DNA of 64,000 nt from Cladocopium goreaui (Eukaryota; Sar; Dinophyceae; Suessiales; Symbiodiniaceae), in the NCBI GenBank assembly GCA_947184155.2, contig CAMXCT020002669.1, forward strand, positions 443,501 through 507,500, in the 5' to 3' direction. The notes under the pieces were generated by a model. That model was not told the origin of the DNA. It was given only the letters and a program-made list of their open reading frames with translations, and did not search any database. This document shows positions 50,164 to 61,700 of the stretch, one piece after another. The position numbers were made by a program, and so were the translations under genes. How positions within the stretch are numbered: the stretch's first letter is position 1; each line of letters opens with the position of its first letter.

Positions 50164-50281
50164 TACCCTCTGGTTATGACTAACAGTTTGCCATGGAAAA
50201 TCACCCATTTTATACCTAGGTAAACCATCTATTTCTATGGGCCATCTATACCATGGCTATGTTAGTCATAACCAGAGGGTA
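50164..50281. mobile_element. 118-bp MITE with TACCCTCTGG ends, copy 2
   Basis: The terminal inverted repeats are perfect over about 22 bases (TACCCTCTGGTTATGACTAA at the left end). The inner sequence (CCATCTAT, GGGCCAT) is shared with the partial copies at 2196, 47815 and 51114. Confidence 0.8.
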
Positions 50282-51954
50282 TATAATCGCTCAATGAACA
50301 TTTATGAACATGACGTTCGCGTCTGTTTTTTGTGCAGGGTTGGATGATCTGGGGACGCCATGGGGGAGTCAAATGCAGAACTGTTGCGCCCCGGTGTTCC
50401 AGCTGAGCTTGGCAGTTCCTTCAGAAGGTCCATGGCTGAGTGGCTCAGGGCTGCATAGAAATCAGTGGAGCAGCTCCGCTTCGGTGAATAGAGCACTTCC
50501 CCTTCCACTTGCTGAGTATTTCATGACTGGAGCTTTCCAATAATGGAGAGTACCCACAACCAAATATCTCCAAAATTTGGATGACTACCCCAAATCATCC
50601 AGGTTGACGACTAGGAGCTTAAGAAACCCATGGCCATGACTTACAGTATCATTTTAGAACACCTCCATGACTGGCGACTTATTACGCCATCTTCCATCCC
50701 GGGTTTGTTTCAAAGTTATGGCCGTTTTTGGAGCAAGAACAGAACCTATGTGCACCTTTCGAATCACCTTGTTAATAGATTTAATAGTAAGTGCCCTGTC
50801 CAACTCCGCCTGCCATTGCCGATTTTTCATTATCAAACTCTGTGAGACTTGAGACACTGGCTGATGCGACACATCTGATGGTAACCTTGGCGTCTTTCCA
50901 TTTTCTGCCAGATTCATAGTGGCGACTTTATCGTTGAAACCTGAGATAACCTGAGAGGGCCAGAGTCCAAAGATCTTGTCTGGCGGTATTCACTACTGAA
51001 AGAGCCTGGGCTGCTGGACAATCACATGCCACAACGATGACGGCTATGACAATGTCATCTCAAACATCTATTCAACCCCAATATAAACGATGGGAACAAC
51101 TATGGTTTCCTATATACCCTCTGGTTAATTATTTAACATAGCCATGGAACATTTGGACCATTCATACATCATTTCTATTCATTTCTGATGATGTACCTAT
51201 CAACACACGGTGATTTTATTGAAAAATTGTCCACTTCGCAAAGCGTTAAACCACCAACGGGTGGATTCTCCAAACCCACTGAATCCCCAGCATTCCGCCT
51301 CAGGAAATGGAGGAACTATCGCCGCTGAGCGCGAGAACCTGAGCGCTGCTTGGTGCACTGAGTTGCCTGAAAGCAGCTTCTGATGCAACAGAATGGAGGA
51401 CAACTTCCAAACAATTGGGACTTTAATATACTTTAATTGGATTATAATGAATACTAATGACGATTGATGACATATGATTCGCGCATGGTGTGTTTGAAAA
51501 TGGGTTCTACGGGTTTAACACAAAAATGATGAGTAATCAAGTACCCAATTTTCGGACAAAGTCACATGGGCATACATGGGCTGCATAATGAAATAAGATG
51601 AGGTTCGGATTCCAAAGCAACCAATCGGTAAGTGGGGCCTGAATTTGATCCCGAGTGACTCCCAACCCCCCACAAAAATCTTAGATACAGGTGGTAAACA
51701 TTGGTAAACACCTTACCGAAATCTGCAGTTGATGATTTAACTGAAGGACTGATTTTTTCAAAGGACATGTCAGCCTAAGGCAACCAGCTTCCAGAGTCAG
51801 GTTTCAGTTGCTCCAGCGGCTGGGCTTCCCTGTCCATCTGTACAGTGGTGCGGTTCACAGCGGGGTCTGTGACTTCCTGCGGTACAGGGTTCGAGCAGAT
51901 TTGGATTCAATTCAAGTCGGATATGCTTTGTGAATCTCTTGGAGGACAGTTCCC

Positions 51955-52045
51955 AAACAGGATAGGATGATAGTGATGGTGAAGATGAAGACGATGAAGA
52001 TGATGAAGATGATGAAGATGGTGAAAATGATGAGGAGGAGGAGAC
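51955..52045. repeat. (GATGAA)n-type microsatellite
   Basis: GATGAAGATGATGAAGATG repeat, intronic. Confidence 0.85.
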
Positions 52046-52672
52046 AGGGTGGAGTTCATCATCGTGATAAGTGTCATACAAACATCATACCTACCACACA
52101 TGCTCCACTGCTCCCGAAAAGCAACGTACATTGTTACGACTCAGCAAAATTGATTATGTCAAAGTGAAAAAAACACTGAGCTTGAGGAACCAACCACGTT
52201 ACTGTAGGCTATATAAATATTCATGCAAAGCTAAAACATGCCTGTAACGGGCAAGGTGTCTTTATGATCTGGTAGATTTTACTTTCAAATGATATGACAC
52301 CTTCATCATATTCATCTATTGATCTGGACAAACTTCCAAATGAGTCCCAAACTGAACCAGAAAGAAACCAACTTTCCCGCTGGTTTTGCTTACTAACCCT
52401 TGTTTACAGGGTTTGGTTCGCCTGGGGTCGCAACCAAATTTTCCCATAGAGGTTCTTGATCAAGTCCCTTATTGAGTGGGTCGAGTCAAATCCCGATGTT
52501 TGCCACAGTAGCAAGTTTTGCAAGCAACAAACCCAATTTATTGCTTGTAAAATCTCGTAAAATCCTACCTTTTTGCTAAATTTATCCAACTGATTGTTGG
52601 TAAAGTCTTCTCCTTTTTGCTGCCAGGCCCACTTCCAGTGCATTTCCAGATGTTCCGGAGCAGATCGGCGCC

Positions 52673-52735
52673 TCAGATGCCAAGCATCATGGACTTGAAG
52701 ATCTTGGGACTGTCGTGGATTTTGTTCAAGAGCGC
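52673..52735 (-). CDS. Terminal exon ALLNKIHDSPKIF...
   Basis: Acceptor TTCCCAG|GCG, 20 codons ALLNKIHDSPKIFKSMMLGI and TGA at 52675-52673. Phase 0 matches the exon across the copia insertion. Confidence 0.62.
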   Translation of the reverse strand, partial: ALLNKIHDSPKIFKSMMLGI

Positions 52736-55700
52736 CTGGGAAGCAGTGTGCCAAACATGGCAATAACAATGACTGTCAAAGATGGAGAGGAACATCATGT
52801 CTCAATAACACAGAATGAATCTTAATAAATCACAATGATACAGTGTAGCATATCTATAAATGTATATAAATGTAATATAATGTAATAGACTTAATTCAAC
52901 TGTATTCAACTGTTACATCAAAATAAGTCAAGCAGTCAAGCATATTAAACATACTGTAGCGCAAAATGGATGAAATGCGGAGTGGATGGATACGGTTAGA
53001 ACATGGCAAACACCGCACGAAGCGCGGTCACAGCACAGGCTATCCTGTTTTTACTTGTGCCCAAGACGTCTATCGGAGCAAGGACTGTACATGTCACCTG
53101 GCAGCTGCATGGAAAGGACGTGACACTGGAATGTGTTTCTCAGTCCCCAAAACTCTTGTTCCATGGAGCTGCATGTTGGATTTTCTTCTGCTGTCAGACT
53201 GCTTTTCTCGGCTAAGAACCACGTTTTCATCCTCAATCACAAAACGGCTGGTTTTCAACAGTTTCAACAGTGGTTCGTGGTGTCCCCCAGCAACCTTCGT
53301 CAAACTGTCTGCTGGATTACAATTGTGAGGGACCCACCGTGGCCGGCTTCTGCAGACTGACAGGCTTTCACGTATGATCGCTATCTCTAATGCGCTTCTG
53401 TCATCTTCTCCCTGACTTTGTTCAGAACACAAAGCATCAAAAAGACTTTTGGCATCCATCACACAAACACCATGTGGGTCCTGAAACCTTTCAGAGTCGG
53501 AAGCGATGACAGTCGCCTTTCCAGAGGCTTCCAAATACTGATCTTCGGTCAGTTGTTTCCTACGAGGATTGAAATTTGACTGGCAAATGCTCTGAAAGAA
53601 AGAGTCCAGGCGTTCCAGAGCACCTGTCGCAGCCGACAGTGAAATTGATTCGCACAACAAAGATGATGAAGCTTTCCTACGGAGGCGTTTTGAACGCCAC
53701 TGCACCAATGACACCGGGGCATTTTCACCAAGGTTCAAGGTCGGATCGGTAAAACCAAGCAACCAACCATGCTGTGATTTTTCTTTCCCACTGGTGTCAA
53801 AGGCAGAATCAGCAATCAACAAAAGGCGCAATCTACTTTCTGGAATGGCGTGGATCCGCAAAACTACCGGGAAAGTCTTCAGATGTTTCACCACGTCATT
53901 CGCTTCGAAGATGTGCTCCATGGTGGGCTCAGGAAATGCAGAGGCCAGAATTGATGCTGCTGAAGCTGCATCTGGTCTTCCTTCACGTGACACCCAGTTT
54001 AAGGAGGCTATCAACCCACGTAGTTGCGTCTTCTCGCTTTCCGAAAGCTTCACTTTGCTTGCATCTTTCTTCAAAACCTTTCGCTGTGGCACAATCGGTT
54101 CCAGCCGCGTGTAGATAAATTCGTCCATGTTGCTCTCAAATGAAAAATCTGGGAGCTGTCTCAAAAAGCGGCCAGCATAGTTTGTGCCTTGGTCAGTTTG
54201 AAGATCTTCCACCTTCCCAAATTTCAATGTCGCTTCCAATTCTCGCATGCGTTTCATGTGCTCCTCACTGCCTGCTTCTGCTATGTCATCCACCTCAATG
54301 ACAATGAAACCTTCGCTCAAAGCATTTGGTTGTGGATCTTTGGCAGGAAGGGTCAGCACGCATCGGTCATAGCAGTTGACCACATAGTCAAGGTTTTCTG
54401 TTGCAACTTTCAACAAGGTTCGTCTCCACCAGCTTGGTCCTGAGACAAGGCCATAGATCTCGGTTTTGAGAAGCAGTAGCTGCCTCGGATCCAAACCTTC
54501 AGGTGTTTCGTCCCTTGGAAGACGACATGCCAGGGGCTTGGACCTCGTTGTTGGAAGGCTTTGCAAGAAGGCCGTCTTCACGTCCTTCACTCGGGTCTTC
54601 CATCTTCTGCTAGCTGCTAACTGGAGGCATGCGTACAAGCTTGTTGACAAAGGAGTGGGCGAAGAACGTTCCACCTCCATGATCTGAGGATCCTGCCAAC
54701 CAACTGCACATAGCCGTGACTTTGGGTTTGTGGCGTCAGTCTCCAGTTCAATGGCCTGCAGATGACCTTGTTGAAGAGCTTTGACCTTGTACTCTTCCAG
54801 CTTTTGGCGGGACACTGCTACTGGTTTGTAACGGTCCACATACTTGGAGTCGATGATCTGCTCTGGCGTCTCCTTGGCAAACTTCAAGCTGTCTTCCAAT
54901 GAAAGAATCACCACCGCTCCAGTGGCTACAAGACTCTCCAGCTCTTTCTTCCGAGATGCTCTGAACTGAATCTTCTCGGCTTCTTCCAGCTTGGAGAATT
55001 CAACTTGTCCAAAGGAAGATTTTGCCTTGGAGACATACATGCATCGATCTCTGACCGAGTAGCTCGCCTCGGCTTGTGGTCCTGCAAAAGTTTCACCATC
55101 CTCCATCAATGGCTGTAGCGTCTTCTGACGTCGATCACGATCAATTCTCCAGGTTGCACCAATGAAAACTGTTCGGTCACCAGTGACAGCTTCTTCAGCA
55201 CATTCATCGAAGTCAATAACTTCCAAATAGAAGGATTGTCCTGGTGGACGAGGCAGTGATGGTACGCCTGAAGAAAATGGAAATGGAGCCCTCGATGGCG
55301 CCGGTGTGAAGGATCGATTCGTCAGAGTTGGTGTTGGGCCAGTGACGGAATCTTGATTGATCACCGGTGTCTCTGGCTGGTCAAGAAGGATTCCATCATC
55401 CCTCATTCGCATAGGATTTGTCGTTCTCGGCCTCGGCACTGTTGAGTATGGCATTGGACGTGTCCGTGCTGGAGTTGAAGGTCCAAAGGAAGAGTTGGGA
55501 GGCTGTGCACTGACTGGATTGCTTGCTTCATTGTGGCTCACATCCATAGCCTCTTCTTCCGGAATCACTTCCATAGGTTCTTGTCCTTCAACTTGTTCAG
55601 ACAGCGCACTCGCACGTCTGCTGGGCTGTTCAGATCCAGCCGCAATGGCTGAGTTTGAACCTTCTTCGGTGTTGCCCAGACCCAAACTTGCCGATTCCGT

Positions 55701-58700
55701 AGTGTTCGAAGTTTGGCCAGTTGTACTGCCGGTACTTGAAGTTGAGCTTGATTCACGTGGCTGACTCGGCCGGTGGTCACCTTCTTCTCGAACTTCCAAA
55801 GTTCTCATGACTTCATCAAAGTAGTCGTCGGTGGGACCACCTTCTTTAGAAACATCTTGAAAGACCACATGGCCAGGCTTTTGAAGTTTCGTCAGCATCT
55901 CTTTGGACAGCTCCACAATGAGCTCGGCTCCAAGCTCTTCTTCAGGTGTGGCAAGTCGAAGTTGTTCCTGTGAGGCTTTCCAAAGTCGTCCACGCATCGA
56001 AATCCAAGTGGACTTCCCTGACGGATCTTCTGCTATGGTGACTCCTGGGCCAACCCATCCTTTGTAAGATGGTGAATCTCTGAAGACATACACCCAGGAA
56101 CCAATAGGGATTTTAACCTGGTCTGTGGTTCTTGTTTGAGCTCTGATGCTTCTGCGTATGGCTCCTTGATCTTGACGTCGAAGCCATTCTTGAGACGCCA
56201 GTTCACGAATTTGCCAGGCTCGGTGAATTGGGTCTCCTGCCGCAACATCAGTGAGCTCGCTGTTGAGGGCGTCGGTGGACATCAAACTGGCTGGGAGGCG
56301 TAGGTTCTTGCCGAAAACCCTCTGCATGGGAGAAAATCCAAATCGATCCATGTAGCGGTTGCGGCATGTCACCACTTCGGATAGGACCATTGGAATTTCT
56401 TCCGTGTTAGCTGCTGCTGCTTGGGCTGTTGCAAGGATTTTATCCTTCAGGATTCCCCCCGCTCGCTCTGTTCTGGAGTTTTGCCATGGACTCTGGGCAT
56501 CAATGTAGTGCAAACCAACTCCCAAGCCGCCAATAGTGTTCTGCAGCTTGTCGTTGTAGAATTCTTTGCCCCGATCCATGATCAAAAGCACAGGTGGGCC
56601 GTAGTGCTGGATCCAACAGGTCATAAGTCCATTGAGAACCTCTTCTGCTGATTTGTCTTTGCAAAGACTGGCTTGTTGAAAATTGGTTCCCCAGCACAAC
56701 ATGTTCAGTATGATGAACTGGTGTCCTTTGAAATCCAAAAAGCAAAGGTCCACGCCCACCACTGTGTTGAACTCCAGAGCTCGCATCAAGTGGCCTGGTC
56801 TGGATGGCTTTGGACGTGGTCGTGCATCACAGGTTGGACATCTGAAATGACGTTTCGTCCAGGCCACAATGTGATCTTGAACTCCAGCATTCTGCAAAGC
56901 TCGCACAAAGATCTCCAGACCTGGATGGCCTAGGTTGCGATGTACCCTGTGAACTTCTCGACGGAGGTTTGGAGCCAAAGAAAATTCACCTTCATCGGCA
57001 GTCTTCTGGAAGTCCTCCATCTTTTCAAGGGCATTCGCAACACCTGGTTGTTCTCCCACCAGTCGCATTTGGCGTCTGGCTTCAACCACCATATCTTCAT
57101 CTGCTTCTTCCTCCGGTGCATCAACATCCATGGAGATTGGAAAGTTTGCTGTGGAAGATCCTGGAAGATCGGATCTTTCCAGCCCCGCAGCCGTTCGAAG
57201 TCCATCGGGCTGCAAAAGTCCATGGGCTGGTGTGGATGCTTGGCCCTCCTGAAGTTCAGGGTAAAGTCCATTAAGTCCATAGGCCAAATCAACTTCGGCA
57301 TCCACTTCAAGGCAATCCACAGCAAAAATCTGAGCTTGAGCACCGAGGGTTTTGCCAAAGAGAAATGCTTGTTGAAGTTCCGGTGGTTGTTTTGGCATCT
57401 TCACTCCAAGAGCTTCTTTGATGCCATTCACCACTGCTTTGACAAAGGCAGGTGTGTAAACTGCGGCATGTTTTGCTGCGCCGCCGATCAAGAGACCGTG
57501 TTGATGATCTTTCTGACACACCTTGTTGGCATGAGCTGCAATCTCCGGTATGTTTGTTGCCAGCACCGTTGGCTTTTGAACCAATTCCCCTTGATAAGGT
57601 CCACATTGAGCTCGAAGACCATAGCGACACATGTCAACTCGGATGGTGTAGACCTCCTCATCGTCAAGGAGCCTTTTTACCTTTGTTCTTTTCCAAGAAG
57701 TCGCTGGTGCCGGTTGTTCCAGTATGAAGCCTCTGCCTTCACGCTTTTGCATCTCAGCCAGACTTGCAGAGAAATCCATGTGCAAGTCACCTTCATCTTC
57801 TTCAGCTTGAACTTGAGCAGCATCTCTCTTTTTGTTGGTCAACCTTCTCAATGGAGAGAACGTCGTGCATGGTGGTGACAACAGCAAGACTGCAGGTCGT
57901 CTCTTGGCTATCAGTTGCAATGCTTGTTGTCGGTGTTCACGACGCCTAAAGTCCCATCCAGTTGAGAGGTCAAGAGCGATCTGGCCTTTGAGGCCTTGCT
58001 TCTTTGCTTCCTTGGTGATCCGTGGTGGCGAGTACACTTCGCCGACATCATCCAAGTAGCTTCGTAGTGCTCCAACAACAAAATGTCGTTGGCCTCGTTC
58101 CAAAAACTTGGGCATTCCATCAAAGTCAGTTCTGGACAGCTCTTTGAGGCTGTCATTCAAGGAAAATGCAAAAGGATTGATGCCGTTCTCGGTCTCCTCC
58201 GCAGCGCTGGGGTCACGAGGCATAGGTGAGCCCATCAGGTCATACAACCTGGATTCTGTAGCTGCAAGACAAGACCAAATCACGACATAGGAGAGCATCA
58301 CGGCTTTCGCAACTGTTCCCAAGGCTGCTCTCGACTTGTCCTTGGGCTTCTGCTGCTTCGTCTCATTCACTTGTCCTCCGGCACCATGTTGAAGTCCTGA
58401 AGTGCCAGTGGACTTTCCTCCTCCTCGCTTGAGTTCAGCACATGAGTTTCGGTGGCTGCTGTTCCATGTGGAGTCCTTGGACGGCTCATGGACTGGGCTG
58501 GAATCACTCCTGAGAGCAGCTTCCTGCGGCTTGCTCGACGTTCTTCGGCAGCAAGAAGAATCCGGTGCTCCAGCTCCTGATCCGCTGTCATCTGCACATT
58601 CTGCTTGGGCATGATTGGTCCTTGAGTCATCAGTGGATTTGACATCGGAGACTTGTCGATGTCGTCCTTGGGAGATTTGTCGAGCTCCTCCGTGGGCGAA

Positions 58701-61700
58701 GGTGGCATCAGGTTTTGAGGTACTCCTGCATCTTGAATCACCAGGGCTTTCAGATCTGGCCTTGACTTGGGTGGAGGCAGTCTTGCAGGGTACGTCGCAC
58801 TGGAGGATGCGGTCACCTTCTGCTCCTTCACTTTGGCTCGATCGGTGGATGAACTTGCACATGTCTTTGCGTTCTCCACCTGGTCCATCTCCCATTCCAA
58901 TCTCTGCCAGCGGCTTCCGCATCCAAGGCAAGTCCACCAAAACATCTGCTTCGAGCCCCTTTGGCGCAGCATTTCTTCGGCGTGCGCACAGCTGGAAGGC
59001 TCGTACTGCCATTCTTTGGAGGCTGTAGATCGAGGAAGCGGTTGCCCGATTCCCCTGCGAACTCGACCTTCTGGTTTGGTTGACTTCTTGTCCACAGGCT
59101 GGTCGCGCTTGGGCAGGGACACGACTGTTCCTTGGTTTCTGCTCACCAGGTAGTCCGCTGCAGACTGCTGAAGGATCTCCAGGTAGGTGCGGAAGACCAT
59201 GATGATCATTCGGCGCCAAGCCGCATAGATCTTCTGCAGGGCACTGCGGTGAGCCCTGACCGGAGACTCTGCCATCTCCTGGTCGTCTGCCACAAGCCAT
59301 GCTGCCACTCGATCCTGCAAGGTCTTCGGAGGCATCAGCAACTTGAGGTACACGTCGGTCAGCGAGCTGGAACTCTTGAGACCGATTGCTGCTGCCGATG
59401 TCGGCCGGCTGAACTCCAACGCTTTGCACTGCATGACATGGTATGTTTGAAACATCATCAATTGCATCACTGAAGTGAACATGCTTGACATCTTTGACAT
59501 GTTGTTGACAACCGCATGGCACATCCCCACATTTTGATTGCCCTGGGTCCTGCACTGCATGACCGAAGCTTGCGTTGGTCGCAATGGTGGCAGCCTCGCA
59601 GGATAGAGCATTGTGAACATCACCGCAAACATGATCAGGGACAGGAAGTTGTGCAGCATGATGGGGTGCAACATCTCCAACAGAGGCAAAAGTTGCAAAA
59701 GTTTCGAAAAACACATCACCTGACCAAAAAGGAAGTTGACGATGTTGGATGTGTTGCCATGAATCATGAATAGAAAACGGCGTTGCAGCTGGATTGTCAC
59801 AAAATGAAGCCACTGTCACCCGTGATGGTTTCAAAGTTGTCAAAACGGCAGCACTGAAAATTTCTTTGGGGTCGACCAAGGTGTTTCTGCGACCTTTCAA
59901 AATTCCCATGAAATGACGTCGGTCTTCTGTTTTCATCCACACGGCAACACCAGGTCGTTGCTGAAAGGTGACATTCTTCCGCATCTGCTTCTTTGGAATG
60001 AGAAATGGATTCACATCCTTGAGATTGAGTTCAGCGCGCAATTGATCCGGCACCATCCACTTGTTGTTGAAAAAGTCCATAACGGAGATAGTGCGGTGTC
60101 CTGATGGCACCCGTTTCATTGGAGTGCTCTTGCCATTGCGCAAGATGAACTGTTCACGATTGGTGTCAATGGTGGCCCCAACCAACTCAATGTAGGAGAT
60201 CGGCAGCAAGAAGGGCGTCTTGAAGGAACCTTCATCGGTGATCTCAGTCACCCTCAAAAGTCCATTTGTTGATGCAACCCCGACTGGGATATCAAAGACA
60301 CCAACAATCTTTGCACTGCCACCAATCCCCGCACAGGTCACCGTGGCTCCACTGGCCTGAACTGGTTGAAGACCATGTTGAGCTAGTTGTTCTCGAAGGC
60401 GCAACATTGCAGTACTACCAATCACAGCTTCTTCTGCTGCCGTGTCCACAACAGCTTCATGGCCCTGAGTTTGTACGCCAGCAAACACAGAGAGTTGCTT
60501 CTCCTTGGACTCAGAGATGTTGACGTAGACACGGTTCTGAACACCTGAGCTCCCTTGGCACACAAAGAAATTTGAGCTTTGGCCTTCACCTCGTTGAGGA
60601 CATTCTCGGCTCATGTGACCCAACTGGCCACATGAAAAGCATCTTGTCTTGGCCATGAGCTCCTCAGGAGTTCCACGATTTCCTCGACCTCGACCTTGAC
60701 CACTTCGGAAAGAGGTTGAATGACCCTTTCCCTTGGACTGGCCTTTGTGTCCTTTGTTCTTGCCCTTTTTGATCACACCACTTCCACGAGGTTTGAAAAA
60801 CTGCCTGCCCTTTCTCCTCGCCTGCAGTTCACGACGCACATCTCGGTATGCTGAGTTGTAGGCGAAGATATAGGCAGTCTCCTCTTCAGTAAACTCCTCA
60901 TTGGCATCGTAGAGCAAGTAGGTCAGGTTCCCATTGCCATCGCTCTCTGGACCTGAGCCATCATCATCCGGCTGTAACTCCTCATTGTCATATTCTTCGT
61001 CCTCATCCCCATCAGGTTGTTCTGACAGGTCTTCATTGTTTGTCGCGGCCATATATGTCTTGGCCACTTTCGTCACAAGAGCTTCTGGACGATCAAGAGG
61101 ACGAAGTGCACTTGAAGCTTGTTCGAAGGTCATCATGGAGTTATACTTCACCGCCATTGCCTCACGTTGAGTGTCTGAAAGACCTGCATGCCGCAGGAGA
61201 ATTCGACCAGCAATTTTCGTTGGGAGCCGTTCACCTAAGTTGGCTTCCAACTCTTGCAAAGCGACCTCCTTGGCTGCAACATAGGTTGAGAAGGATTCCT
61301 GCTTGGATCGCTCGCCGCCATAGAAGAAAGCTTCGATAGAGGCTGGTCCAGCCGCTTCCAAAAAGGGTGCATACTTTGCCAGGATAGCTGAAAGGATCGC
61401 TCCGTAGCCAGCATCTGAAGTCAACGTAGACACATCGATCGTCTCAGCTATCTTCCTCGGGGCAGACCCTTCAGAAAACGACTGAAGCAATTTGAGACCC
61501 CATCTGTTCTTCGGCAGGTTGTTATCCAGCTCCCATAGAGAAAGCTGGCGCAGCCATCCACGCAAGGTCTCCACGTTACCATTCCAACCAGGCAGCAACT
61601 TGCGGTCTCCGCTCAACGCGGCCACCAAGGCCTTCATCATTGTCTCCTCCTTGTTGAACTCCACAGTCTTTGAAGGGCTCGTTGGTGGTCGTCCAAGCAT

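Larger units (their letters stand above)
49200..52090 (-). other. Coding-like islands, probably 5' exons of the gene ending at 48224
   Basis: Protein-like minus frames occur at 49.21-49.29 (ETYYADAENKIQVDD), 49.26-49.50 (HVKEIELTVAAVLSAKSLKE), 49.51-49.77 (VVSLQCDRLSSADRFVAF), 50.31-50.50 (SCSTDFYAALSHSAMDLLKE), 50.66-50.91 (MKNRQWQAELDRALTIKSIN), 51.71-51.77 (DMSFEKISPSVKSSTADFG) and 51.80-51.91 (PVPQEVTDPAVNRTTVQMD). I could not fix their splice sites or assign a family. The 49.26-49.77 pair overlaps in two frames and may hold a frameshift. Confidence 0.38.
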
